Source of the DNA: JACMLD01 sp038229695
GTDB lineage: Bacteria > Bacteroidota > Bacteroidia > Chitinophagales > Chitinophagaceae
Length of the DNA stretch: 55,556 nt
Direction: 5' to 3'
Assembly: GCA_038229695.1 (NCBI GenBank)
Contig: JBBROE010000012.1
Span: forward strand, 1 to 55,556
Position numbers and translations under genes: made by a program. Positions 17,536 through 25,911 of the stretch are shown piece by piece. Position 1 is the stretch's first letter; each line of letters begins with the position of its first letter. A model generated the notes under the pieces. That model saw only the letters and a program-made list of their open reading frames with translations. It was not told the origin of the DNA and made no database searches.

Positions 17536-18465
17536 CTATTCCATGCCCGGCACCGGTTTATTTGCCGGCCCCGGCGGTATTATTCGGCGGTTCTTCAGAT
17601 CATACCGCTGCCCGGCGTGCAGGAAGAAGAAGGGTATTGCTGCCCGTGTGTTTACGGAATCACTGCGAGCAGTGCCGCGGCTTCCGTTCATGCTGTCATA
17701 ATCGTATACGGCTACGTAAGATTTACCAATTACTTCCAGTGTATCGCGGTGCACCTCTACCGCGGTGGCTTCATCAAGCCCCAGCCCGATGAGTTCCGGC
17801 GAAAACTTTACAAGACTGACCAGGTCGAACTGCCGGTTTCTTACCAGCAGGTGCTGATCAATGACTGAATTCTTCAGGAACCCCAGCCCCTGCGTATGGT
17901 CGCCCACGAGCACCTCCGCACCACGGGTGTCTCCCCGCCATAAAAAAGATCCCTGTATGGTTGCGCCGGCAGAGCTTCCGGCAATTACCCCGCCGCGACC
18001 CAGCAAATCAAAAAAGGCCTGGTGGGCCAGTGTGTTGAGGTAAGCATCCGCAATTCGCCATTGCCTGCCCCCGACAAAATAAATGGCCGTGGCTCTACGG
18101 ATGGCGTCGGTAAACTTTTCACTGTTGGCTTCCGCGAGGTTCGCCGGGTGAAGCAAAGTGACGTTCTTAATACCGGTTTGTTTTTTCACTTCCAAAACAT
18201 CGGCCTGGTCCGTGCCGGCAGCATCTCCTACCGCGGCCGTGACCACCAGTACGACGGCTTTATCAGCGCCTCCGGCGAGCACGGTAAATTTTTTCCAGAT
18301 GGCCTCATTAGAACCCACGTTGCCGCCAATAATGAGCAGCGTTCCCTGTTCCGGTCCGTGCCGGGTGACGGCTGCGGGATTGATCGTAATGGGCGTCTGG
18401 GCAGACAGGGAGCCAGCCAGCATCACAAGGACTGTGCAGTAACTTAACAGGTTCAGGTGATTCAT
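17536..18465 (-). CDS. exported cyanophycinase-like peptidase (family S51)
   Basis: 309 residues, with signal peptide ending LAGSLSAQ. GTLLIIGGNVGS opens the fold, IYFVGGRQWRIADAY follows, and GGVIAGSSAGATIQG holds the nucleophile Ser165 of the SAGA elbow. Cyanophycinases release Asp-Arg dipeptides from cyanophycin, a multi-L-arginyl-poly-Asp storage polymer; an exported form would attack polymer released by other cells. Homologs in S51 also include alpha-aspartyl dipeptidases, so polymer specificity is inferred. The gene starts 17 bases after the SGNH hydrolase stop. Confidence 0.87.
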   Translation of the reverse strand: MNHLNLLSYCTVLVMLAGSLSAQTPITINPAAVTRHGPEQGTLLIIGGNVGSNEAIWKKFTVLAGGADKAVVLVVTAAVGDAAGTDQADVLEVKKQTGIKNVTLLHPANLAEANSEKFTDAIRRATAIYFVGGRQWRIADAYLNTLAHQAFFDLLGRGGVIAGSSAGATIQGSFLWRGDTRGAEVLVGDHTQGLGFLKNSVIDQHLLVRNRQFDLVSLVKFSPELIGLGLDEATAVEVHRDTLEVIGKSYVAVYDYDSMNGSRGTARSDSVNTRAAIPFFFLHAGQRYDLKNRRIIPPGPANKPVPGME

Positions 18466-18482
18466 GCGTATGATGGCGGGTG

Positions 18483-19310
18483 TTAGTACCGTTGCAGGAT
18501 TTCAGTGAAGAGATCAGCAATGAGCTGGTTGCCTTTATCGGAAGGGTGTAACCCGTCGAAAGTGATATCCATCGCCTCCGGCGGATAAGGATACTCATCG
18601 GTGGCCGGGTTGAACGGAATGGTGGTGTAGGCCGGATAGGGATAATTGCGGTATTGACCGGTCTGTGGATCTTTTAATCGCTTGAACCTGACGAGCCGGG
18701 AAATATCCATGCCTTTTTTATCGTACAGGTTAATGATTGCTGCGTGCTCGTATTTCGCAATGGCGACCACGGCATCGGCAAAAGATTTAAGGGACTGGCC
18801 GTTTTTATCGCGGTAGCATCCCCAGGCATTATTTTTACTGCCGTTGATATATACGAAGTCGGTACGCTGCATCGGGGCGACCAGGATAATTTTGGCTGCA
18901 GGATTTAACCTCCGGATCTTGTTGATGATGATCCGGAAGGATCCAAAGACCGTGTTATTGCCCGCATTGGTACGGTATTCATCCATAGAGCCCAGCGGTC
19001 TGCCCTGCCACCAGTCGTTGGTGCCCAGGAACACAGAATATACATCGGCTTTTGTCAGTTTCAGGGTATCGATAGCGGCTGCGATGCCGCCGGAAGTCCA
19101 GCCATTATGACCCTGATTGCTATAATTGATGTAGGGAAGCGCGGCTTTTACCCTCGACAGGTAACCCGTACTGACCCGGCCGCCGGTCTCATCTGCATGA
19201 TCATTGAGGTAGGTAATCGAGTCGCCAATGGCGCACCAGGTAAGCGAAGGAGGCGGCGGAACTGCTTGCGTGAATAACAGGATAGCCAGCGGCAAAAAAA
19301 ATTTCTTCAT
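18483..19310 (-). CDS. exported SGNH/GDSL hydrolase
   Basis: 275 residues with signal peptide (KKFFLPLAILLFTQAV). The four SGNH blocks are visible: AIGDSITYL with nucleophile Ser31, NQGHNGWTSGG for the Gly block, FLGTNDWW for the Asn block, and FDGLHPSDKGNQ with the catalytic Asp-x-x-His. Such enzymes deacetylate or de-esterify polysaccharides. First gene of the minus run SGNH - cyanophycinase - H1-like - GH43, so probably part of an extracellular degradation set. The exact ester is unknown. Confidence 0.9.
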   Translation of the reverse strand: MKKFFLPLAILLFTQAVPPPPSLTWCAIGDSITYLNDHADETGGRVSTGYLSRVKAALPYINYSNQGHNGWTSGGIAAAIDTLKLTKADVYSVFLGTNDWWQGRPLGSMDEYRTNAGNNTVFGSFRIIINKIRRLNPAAKIILVAPMQRTDFVYINGSKNNAWGCYRDKNGQSLKSFADAVVAIAKYEHAAIINLYDKKGMDISRLVRFKRLKDPQTGQYRNYPYPAYTTIPFNPATDEYPYPPEAMDITFDGLHPSDKGNQLIADLFTEILQRY

Positions 19311-19388
19311 ATCCGTGGGTGTGAATTTGCCCTGCGATGAAGATACACAATTAGCCGTGCTGTAAGGGTACGGATATTAAAATTCAAT

Positions 19389-19419
19389 TTTCATCGCCGG
19401 AGGCAAAAAAGTATATTTA
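19389..19419 (+). promoter_or_regulatory. candidate promoter (TTTC-N19-TATATTTA)
   Basis: TTTC at 19389-19392, 19 bases, then TATATTTA at 19412-19419. One mismatch in each box to TTTG/TAnnTTTG. The esterase ATG is 14 bases downstream, so the leader would be very short. Confidence 0.45.
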
Positions 19420-19432
19420 AGAAAATTGCTGT

Positions 19433-20293
19433 ATGAAAAATATATGGTACCTGGCAGCCGCTGTAATGCTGGTTAGCCGCCTGGCCGCCCAGGAAAGTAA
19501 AGTCTATGACGATTTGCCGCTGAAAAGTAAAATCCTGAATATGGAGCGGAAATTTGCTGTATACCTGCCGGCGGGCTATGATGTTTCGCAGCGGAGTTAC
19601 CCGGTATTGTACCTGCTGCATGGCGGGGGCGATGACCAGACCGGCTGGGTTCAGTTCGGTGAAGTGCAGCACATCGCCGATGCGGCCATCGCCGAAGGGC
19701 GGGCTACCCCTATGATCATTGTTATGCCCGATGCCAATACGGGGACCCGCGGTTACAGCAATAATGCGACGGGAACATGGCGGTATGAAGACTTTTTCTT
19801 CCAGGAATTTATGCCTTTTATAGAGAGCCATTACCGCACGCGGAAGGATAAGCGATACAGGGCGGTAGCGGGTTTATCGATGGGTGGTGACGGCACATTC
19901 ACCTATGCTCTTCACCATCCTGAGCTGTTTTCATTGGCTTGCCCGTTGAGCGCGGGTACCGGTCCGCTGACCTTGGAAGATGCGAGAACGCGGCTGGCGA
20001 AAGAAACGCCGCCTGTACCTGGCGAAAAGGTAACGGCCTGGTATAACCGCCAGAGTGTGCTGGCCCTGGTGAACAATATGCCGGACAGCCTGAAAAAGTC
20101 AGTCCGCTGGTACATTGACTGCGGCGACGATGATTTTTTATATGAGGGAAATTCGCTGGTACATATTGCCATGCGTAAAAAAGAAATACCCCATGAATTC
20201 CGGACCCGGGATGGGGGGCATACCTGGACTTACTGGCGAGCTGCCCTGCCTGAGGTACTTTCGTTTGTTACGCAGGGGTTTCACCAGTATTAG
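19433..20293 (+). CDS. exported esterase family protein (CE1-like)
   Basis: 286 residues with signal peptide (AAAVMLVSRLAAQ). It has the esterase D / feruloyl esterase layout: VYLPAGYD, YLLHGGGDDQTGW for the oxyanion region, AGLSMGGDGTF with nucleophile Ser149, an acid in DCGDDDFLYEGN and His in RDGGHTWTYW. CE1 members remove feruloyl or acetyl groups from arabinoxylan; this fits the neighbouring GH43 and SGNH genes on the opposite strand. The exact substrate is not certain. Divergent from the SGNH operon with 122 bases between them. Confidence 0.9.
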   Translation: MKNIWYLAAAVMLVSRLAAQESKVYDDLPLKSKILNMERKFAVYLPAGYDVSQRSYPVLYLLHGGGDDQTGWVQFGEVQHIADAAIAEGRATPMIIVMPDANTGTRGYSNNATGTWRYEDFFFQEFMPFIESHYRTRKDKRYRAVAGLSMGGDGTFTYALHHPELFSLACPLSAGTGPLTLEDARTRLAKETPPVPGEKVTAWYNRQSVLALVNNMPDSLKKSVRWYIDCGDDDFLYEGNSLVHIAMRKKEIPHEFRTRDGGHTWTYWRAALPEVLSFVTQGFHQY

Positions 20294-20322
20294 CAGTTCC
20301 CTTAACCGGGTTTTAATTCAGG

Positions 20323-20357
20323 CAGGCTTTCCTTAACAGCCTGTTAATATTTTTATG
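20323..20357 (+). terminator. weak terminator-like hairpin
   Basis: Stem CAGGCT / AGCCTG with a 9-base loop, followed by TTAATATTTTTA, 30 bases after the esterase stop. The stem is short and the T tract is interrupted. Confidence 0.35.
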
Positions 20358-20421
20358 TGTAACAAAAGCGTTGTTTTGAAGTCCCAACCCGCGGGAACCC
20401 GTTCACGTAAACCAGATAGCT

Positions 20422-20429
20422 TACTTTTG
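20422..20429 (+). promoter_or_regulatory. candidate -7 element for the beta-barrel gene
   Basis: TACTTTTG matches TAnnTTTG and lies 16 bases before the ATG at 20446. The position 19 bases upstream (CCGT) is not a -33 box. Confidence 0.3.
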
Positions 20430-20445
20430 ACCTAACAAATACACC

Positions 20446-21093
20446 ATGATAAAGAAAATTGCAGTGATGATGTTGCTTACAGCCGCCTTCCTGGAGGGCA
20501 GTGCGCAGCGGTATTATGACGACAGGCACCCGAGGGAACAGCAGGTAGCAGACGAGCAGACCTATGGCGATGGCTTCAAAAGAGAACATTTATTCATCGG
20601 GGGCAATATCGGGCTGGGGTACGACAGCTACAGCTTCAATGCAGGGATTTCGCCGGAGATTGGCTATTCGTTTACGAGCTGGCTGGATGCCGGGGCATTG
20701 GTGAACCTGAATTACACCTCCATCCGGCCCGACTATTATTACAACAATAATATCCGCCAGCGCAGTTTCAATTATGGCATTGGGGCGTTTGCCAGGGTAT
20801 TTCCATTACCATTTCTTTTTATACAGGCCGGCCCGGAATACAACCGTATCAATTATTCACTTACCGATTTCAATACCTCTCCGCACCAGTCCGAATCGTA
20901 TACCACCAGTGCGGCCAGCCTGCTTGCGGGTATTGGCTACGGTCAGCGCATAGTGGGCCGCAGCAGTATGCATATCGCGATTATGGTCGACCTGCTGAAC
21001 AGTCCGCAGTCTCCTTACCGCGATGGCAACGGGCGCATTATCCCGGTCATTAAGGCGGGGTTCGACATCTATTTCCACCCGAGAAAAAAATAG
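20446..21093 (+). CDS. outer membrane beta-barrel protein
   Basis: 215 residues with a signal peptide cleaved after about residue 21 (LEGSAQ). The mature part is aromatic-rich alternating strands (for example GAFARVFPLPFLFIQAGPEYN) with Asn/Ser/Tyr turns, consistent with an 8-stranded barrel. The C-terminal strand KAGFDIYFHPRKK ends in Lys rather than Phe, a minor departure from the BamA signal. The function is unknown; it could be an adhesin, a porin-like protein or a structural protein. Confidence 0.75.
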   Translation: MIKKIAVMMLLTAAFLEGSAQRYYDDRHPREQQVADEQTYGDGFKREHLFIGGNIGLGYDSYSFNAGISPEIGYSFTSWLDAGALVNLNYTSIRPDYYYNNNIRQRSFNYGIGAFARVFPLPFLFIQAGPEYNRINYSLTDFNTSPHQSESYTTSAASLLAGIGYGQRIVGRSSMHIAIMVDLLNSPQSPYRDGNGRIIPVIKAGFDIYFHPRKK

Positions 21094-21120
21094 GATTGGC
21101 CAGGCGAATGCAGGGTTTGA

Positions 21121-21660
21121 TCAGCCAATTTTATTAAAGACTTCAATGGGGGTATTGCAGAGGATGAGGCGTTCCTCGAGGGGCTCGTATAAAAAATCTT
21201 CCTTCTGCAGGTGATGGAGATGGTTAATGAGATGGCTGTAGAAGCCCCCGGAGTTGAGCACATATATTTTTTTATCGTGGATCTTCAGCTGGTTCCAGGT
21301 GAGCATTTCAAATAGTTCATCGAGTGTGCCGAATCCCCCTGGCATGACGACGGCAGCGTCGCTCATATCATACATCATCTTTTTCCGGCTATGCATGTCC
21401 GGTACCACCGCGAGTTCGGTGAGGCCAAGGTGCTGGTGTTCCCATTCCGTCAGAATTTTCGGAATGACGCCCATAACCGTGCCGCCATGGGTCATAACAC
21501 TGTCGGCAACTGCGCCCATCATCCCGGTTTTGCCACCCCCGTACACGAGTTTCATGTTGAGCAGCGCGAGGTAGCGGCCCAGCTCGGCGGCATGGGCCAT
21601 AAACAGGGGGTTGTTACCTGTTTTTGAACCGCAAAAGACAGCTACTGCTTCGATTTTCAT
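21121..21660 (-). CDS. LOG family protein (TIGR00730, Rossmann fold)
   Basis: 179 residues from the ATG at 21660 (MKIEAVAVFCGS). Family motifs: VFCGSKTGNNP at the N-terminus, YGGGKTGMMGAVAD near residue 42, MHSRKKMMYD with the catalytic Arg, and PGGFGTLDELFE, the PGGxGTxxE signature. Homologs are cytokinin riboside 5'-monophosphate phosphoribohydrolases (LOG) that free a base from a nucleotide; many bacterial members act on other AMP-like nucleotides. Convergent with the beta-barrel gene and divergent from the symporter. Confidence 0.92.
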   Translation of the reverse strand: MKIEAVAVFCGSKTGNNPLFMAHAAELGRYLALLNMKLVYGGGKTGMMGAVADSVMTHGGTVMGVIPKILTEWEHQHLGLTELAVVPDMHSRKKMMYDMSDAAVVMPGGFGTLDELFEMLTWNQLKIHDKKIYVLNSGGFYSHLINHLHHLQKEDFLYEPLEERLILCNTPIEVFNKIG

Positions 21661-21729
21661 AATTGATGATTTAGCCTGCCCGGCGGAAGTCATGAACAGG
21701 GCACAACTTAACAAAGAGTTTTATACCTT

Positions 21730-21737
21730 CAAAGATA
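21730..21737 (-). promoter_or_regulatory. candidate -7 element for the LOG gene
   Basis: TATCTTTG on the minus strand matches TAnnTTTG exactly; the -33 candidate at 19 bases is TTAA (two mismatches). It predicts a leader of about 60 bases. Confidence 0.35.
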
Positions 21738-21777
21738 TTTATGAACCGCCAGGTAGTTAAACCGATTTTATTTCATC

Positions 21778-23298
21778 ATGTCCCCACTCCTGTTGTTTTC
21801 CTTTATTATTGGTTATTTTATCATATTGCTGGTGGTTGCCTGGTTCACCAGCCGCAATTCCAATAACGATTCTTTTTTTATCGGGAACAAAAATTCCAAC
21901 TGGATGCTCGTGGCCTTTGGGATGATCGGCACCTCCCTCAGCGGCGTAACTTTCGTGAGCGTGCCGGGTGCCGTGGCCAGGGAGTCCTTTGCCTATTTCC
22001 AGGTAACCGCCGGGTATGTGGCGGGATACCTCGTCATCGCTTTTGTTTTGCTGCCCCTTTACTACCGGCTTAAACTCACTTCTATTTATAACTATCTCGG
22101 CGACAGGCTGGGCTTTCCCGCGTATAAAACAGGGGCCTCTTTTTTTATCCTTTCCCGCACGCTGGGGGCTACGGCCAGGCTTTACCTGGTCGTGAATATC
22201 CTACAGGAAACGATACTGCAGCGTTTTGGCGTACCCTTCTGGTTGACGACGCTTATCATCCTCATCATGATCCTGCTCTACACCTACGAGGGCGGCGTAA
22301 AGACCATCGTGTACACGGACACCCTGCAAACGACCTGTATGCTGGCGGGCCTGGTAATATGTGTACTATTCATCCTCAATCACCTCCATACCGGCATAGG
22401 GGAAAGCCTGTCGATGATGAAGGACAGGGGATATGCTAAAATCTTTTTCACGCAGCCCGACAGCCGGTTCTTTTTTGTGAAGCAAATGCTGGCGGGTGCT
22501 TTTATCACCATTACCATGACGGGTATGGACCAGGAGATGATGCAGAAAAATATCTCCGTAAAGACGCTGGCAGACTCTCAGAAAAATGTAGTTACACTCG
22601 GCCTGATCCTGCTCCTGGTGATTGTATTGTTCCTCTTCCTCGGGGGTCTGCTCTATCTTTATGGCGAATCAGTGGGGGGACATTTTGTATCCATGGCTGA
22701 CGGCAGCCGATCTTTTATGCTGAATGGTCAGAATGCCAGCGGCGACAAGCTATTCCCGGTTATTGCACTGCAGTACATGCCCCCCCTGGTGTCTATCATC
22801 TTCATTGTAGCCCTGATTTCTGCTCTTTTCCCCAGTGCAGACGGTGCTATCACGGCACTCACTTCCTCTTTTTGCATTGACATCATTGGCATCCAGCGAC
22901 GAAATGATTTCACGGATGATGTTAAAAAACGGATTCGCCAGCGCGTCCACCTCGGGGTTGCTGCCCTCTTCCTGGTCTTCGTCATGATCTTTCACTGGGT
23001 AAACAGCCCGAGTATGATTGGGGTCATCCTGAAAATTGCCGCGTATACTTACGGGCCGCTGCTGGGATTATTTTCGTTTGGCATCCTTACTGCGCGGCAG
23101 GTCAACAACCGGGCCGTGCCGGTAGTATGCATCGCATCCCCGCTGATCTGTTTTGTACTGGATAAATACCAGCAGTTTTTTTTCGGGTCTTTCGAGATCG
23201 GCCTGGAGCTGCTCCTGATCAACGGGCTGCTGACCTTTACAGGCCTCCTCCTGTTCTCCCGGCCATCTACAACTGAATTACAGCGGGTTACAGACTAA
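21778..23298 (+). CDS. sodium:solute symporter family protein
   Basis: 506 residues, almost entirely hydrophobic helices (about 13 segments), consistent with the SSS (SLC5-like) family. GMIGTSLSGVTFVSVPGAV in helix 2 fits the region that forms the first Na+ site, and GMDQEMMQKNIS and DGAITALTSSFCIDI are family blocks. It would import a solute such as a sugar, nucleoside or organic acid with Na+; the substrate is not predictable. No sugar-catabolic gene is adjacent. ATG at 21778. Confidence 0.9.
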   Translation: MSPLLLFSFIIGYFIILLVVAWFTSRNSNNDSFFIGNKNSNWMLVAFGMIGTSLSGVTFVSVPGAVARESFAYFQVTAGYVAGYLVIAFVLLPLYYRLKLTSIYNYLGDRLGFPAYKTGASFFILSRTLGATARLYLVVNILQETILQRFGVPFWLTTLIILIMILLYTYEGGVKTIVYTDTLQTTCMLAGLVICVLFILNHLHTGIGESLSMMKDRGYAKIFFTQPDSRFFFVKQMLAGAFITITMTGMDQEMMQKNISVKTLADSQKNVVTLGLILLLVIVLFLFLGGLLYLYGESVGGHFVSMADGSRSFMLNGQNASGDKLFPVIALQYMPPLVSIIFIVALISALFPSADGAITALTSSFCIDIIGIQRRNDFTDDVKKRIRQRVHLGVAALFLVFVMIFHWVNSPSMIGVILKIAAYTYGPLLGLFSFGILTARQVNNRAVPVVCIASPLICFVLDKYQQFFFGSFEIGLELLLINGLLTFTGLLLFSRPSTTELQRVTD

Positions 23299-23368
23299 AT
23301 GCCGGCCGCAGGCGTTATCCAAACCGGTACCCTCCTGCCGGCACGGTATCTTTATAAAAAATAGGGAT

Positions 23369-24004
23369 ATGGATTTGATATTGCCTGCCCTGCAGGCCTA
23401 TGCCGAACAGTTTACCAGCGCCGAAGACGATGTGTTGCAAACCATCCGGGAACGTACTTTTGACCACCCGGAACCGCATATGCTCAGTGGTCATTTACAG
23501 GGAAAATTGCTGGAGTTGCTCAGTAGGCTTATGCGCCCTGCCAGGATCCTGGAAATTGGAACTTTTACCGGCTACAGTGCGGTATGCCTGGCCAGGGGCC
23601 TGGCTGCAGATGGTATTTTGCATACCATCGAGTGCCGGGAGGAAACAGCAGCCCTTGCCAGGGCAAATTTTAACTTGCCGGGTGCAGGAGATAAAATAAT
23701 TTTGCACACCGGAAACGCTGCGGAAATCATTCCTGCTTTAGACGAAACATGGGACATGGTTTTCATCGACGCTGATAAAACGGGCTATACGGATTACTAC
23801 AACATGGTGCTTCCGCGTGTCAGGAAGGGCGGACTGATCCTGGCCGACAATGTGTTTTTTCACGGAACCGTACTAGCAGCACCCCTCAAAGGGAAAAATG
23901 CCAGGGCCATCCATGGTTTCAATGAATGGGTACAAAAGGATCAATCGGTAGAGCAGGTTATGCTGACTGTCCGCGACGGATTGATGCTGGCGGTAAAAAA
24001 ATAG
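23369..24004 (+). CDS. class I SAM-dependent O-methyltransferase
   Basis: 211 residues of the catechol/caffeoyl-CoA O-methyltransferase family (methyltransf_3). The SAM-binding ILEIGTFTGYSAVCLA is near residue 63, HTIECREETAALA gives the acidic ribose-binding Glu, and MVFIDADKTGYTDYY with GGLILADNVF carries the metal-binding Asp/Asn. It methylates a small hydroxylated compound, probably with a divalent metal. Six bases before the glucosaminidase ATG, so probably cotranscribed. Confidence 0.93.
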   Translation: MDLILPALQAYAEQFTSAEDDVLQTIRERTFDHPEPHMLSGHLQGKLLELLSRLMRPARILEIGTFTGYSAVCLARGLAADGILHTIECREETAALARANFNLPGAGDKIILHTGNAAEIIPALDETWDMVFIDADKTGYTDYYNMVLPRVRKGGLILADNVFFHGTVLAAPLKGKNARAIHGFNEWVQKDQSVEQVMLTVRDGLMLAVKK

Positions 24005-24010
24005 AAATTG

Positions 24011-25252
24011 ATGAAGGCGAAGTTTTATATACCGGTTTTGTTTGTGTTGTGCGGCTCGTTGCTCCATGCCCAGCGGCCGGAAGAAATTCAGCAATACATA
24101 AACACCTATAAAGCCATCGCTATCGAAGAAATGCAACGGACGGGCGTGCCGGCAGCGATAAAACTTGCCCAGGGAATTCATGAAACACAGGCGGGTACCA
24201 GCGAACTGGTAAGAAAATCTAACAACCATTTTGGCATCAAATGCAAGGCTTCCTGGACCGGCGACAAGGTGTACCATGATGATGACGCCCGGGGAGAATG
24301 TTTCCGGAGTTATACGGAGCCCGAACAATCGTACCGCGACCATTCAGATTTTTTAAAAAGCAGCCCGCGTTATGCCTTTCTTTTCCAGCTTGACCCGGCC
24401 GACTATAAATCCTGGGCCAATGGATTGCGGCAGGCCGGCTATGCTACCAATTACCGCTATGCGCAAATTCTGATAAAGCTTATCGACGATTATAACCTGG
24501 AGCAATATTCCCTGATTGCCATGGGGAAGCTTCCGGCCGACCGGGAAACAATGGTGGCATTGGCCCGGTCAGGGGATTCGACAGCGCCAGCCATCCTGAT
24601 TCACGCAGTTAGACCGTCCGCGAGGTTTGCAGAAGAACGCGGGCTTACGGCGCCGCTGCCTTCCGCGCCGGTATACCCGGCGACCGAATTCAGGATCAAC
24701 AATGCTGCCGTGCTCTATGCCATGGCAGGAACCTCGTTGCTTTCACTCGCTGAAGACCACCACCTCAGCTTCGCCCGTATACTTGATTTTAACGATCTCG
24801 ATGACGGTGGGGTACTTCCTGCCGGCCAGTTGGTATTTGTGCAACGCAAGCGGAAAGAAGGCGCCTCCCCGTTTCACCTGGTACTGCCGGGTGAGACCAT
24901 ATATTCCATCTGCCAGTCTGAAGGCATCCGTAAAGCCAGCCTCCTCGATTACAATTTATTAAAGCCGGGGATGGAGCCTGCCGCCGGTGAAAAACTTTAT
25001 CTCCGGGAAACCGCAGCGGCACGGCCGCTGCTTGCCGACGAGAAAAGACTGGTGATAACCGAAATTGCCACACAGCCGCCCGCCCTAGTCACTGCAGCGC
25101 CGGAAAAACATATCGTACAATCAAAAGAAACCCTGTACAGCATATCCCGGAAATACGGCGTCAGCCTAGACGATCTGAAAAGTTTTAACCGCCTGGATTC
25201 AATGGAGGTACGGGTTGGACAGCAGCTGGCAATCCCCCGGCAAGGCAAATAA
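24011..25252 (+). CDS. exported glucosaminidase with LysM domains
   Basis: 413 residues from the ATG at 24011; a TTG just before is in frame but less likely. The signal peptide ends CGSLLHAQ. The glucosaminidase (GH73-like) domain covers about 20-170, with AQGIHETQAGTSELVRKSNN holding the putative catalytic Glu and HFGIKCKASW after it. Three LysM or LysM-like modules follow, the last being the clearest (TLYSISRKYGVSLDDLKSF). It should cleave peptidoglycan glycan strands during growth or division. In an operon with the O-methyltransferase and hpt. Confidence 0.92.
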   Translation: MKAKFYIPVLFVLCGSLLHAQRPEEIQQYINTYKAIAIEEMQRTGVPAAIKLAQGIHETQAGTSELVRKSNNHFGIKCKASWTGDKVYHDDDARGECFRSYTEPEQSYRDHSDFLKSSPRYAFLFQLDPADYKSWANGLRQAGYATNYRYAQILIKLIDDYNLEQYSLIAMGKLPADRETMVALARSGDSTAPAILIHAVRPSARFAEERGLTAPLPSAPVYPATEFRINNAAVLYAMAGTSLLSLAEDHHLSFARILDFNDLDDGGVLPAGQLVFVQRKRKEGASPFHLVLPGETIYSICQSEGIRKASLLDYNLLKPGMEPAAGEKLYLRETAAARPLLADEKRLVITEIATQPPALVTAAPEKHIVQSKETLYSISRKYGVSLDDLKSFNRLDSMEVRVGQQLAIPRQGK

Positions 25253-25319
25253 TATTAACAGCAGCCAAACTAAAAAGGCATTTACATTTACCTGTACTAA
25301 CCAAAACGATAAACAGCTG

Positions 25320-25856
25320 ATGCAACATCTCCGGGTACATGATAAAACTTTTGAGCCCTATCTCACGGCGGACGAGATTGCTGTAAAGGTGGAGGAAATG
25401 GCGGCGTCTATCAATCGCGACTTCGAAGGTAAAAGACCGCTTTTCCTGGCCATTCTAAACGGGTCTTTCATCTTCGCCGCCGATTTATTCAAGCATATTT
25501 CCATCGAAGCAGAAATCTGTTTCATCAAGCTGGCCTCTTATAAAGGAACAAAATCTTCAGGGCATGTAATTACAGCCATTGGCCTGGACACAGACCTCAT
25601 CGACCGGCATGTTATTATTCTCGAAGATATCGTGGATACCGGCAAGACACTCAGTGCCTTTCTGCCCCAACTGGAGCACCAGCAACCCGCTTCGCTGTCG
25701 ATTGCCGTACTGTTGCATAAGCCCGAGGCGACGGTATATCCTATCCCCATAACCTATCTCGCTTTTTCGATACCCAATAAATTTGTTCTGGGATACGGTC
25801 TGGATTATGACGGGCTGGGCAGAAATATCAAGGAAATATATCAACTGGCCGGCTGA
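25320..25856 (+). CDS. hpt: hypoxanthine phosphoribosyltransferase
   Basis: 178 residues from the ATG at 25320 (MQHLRVHDKTFEPYL), the normal size; the frame is open upstream into the glucosaminidase 3' end but that text is not conserved. FLAILNGSFIFAADL forms the PPi loop, and VIILEDIVDTGKTLS is the PRPP-binding motif with its Glu-Asp pair. It salvages hypoxanthine and guanine into IMP and GMP. 67 bases after the glucosaminidase stop. Confidence 0.95.
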   Translation: MQHLRVHDKTFEPYLTADEIAVKVEEMAASINRDFEGKRPLFLAILNGSFIFAADLFKHISIEAEICFIKLASYKGTKSSGHVITAIGLDTDLIDRHVIILEDIVDTGKTLSAFLPQLEHQQPASLSIAVLLHKPEATVYPIPITYLAFSIPNKFVLGYGLDYDGLGRNIKEIYQLAG

Positions 25857-25911
25857 GAAACCAATGGCTTTGTGATTTGGCCGCTGCAGGTCACGCGGCT
25901 GCAGTAAAACG

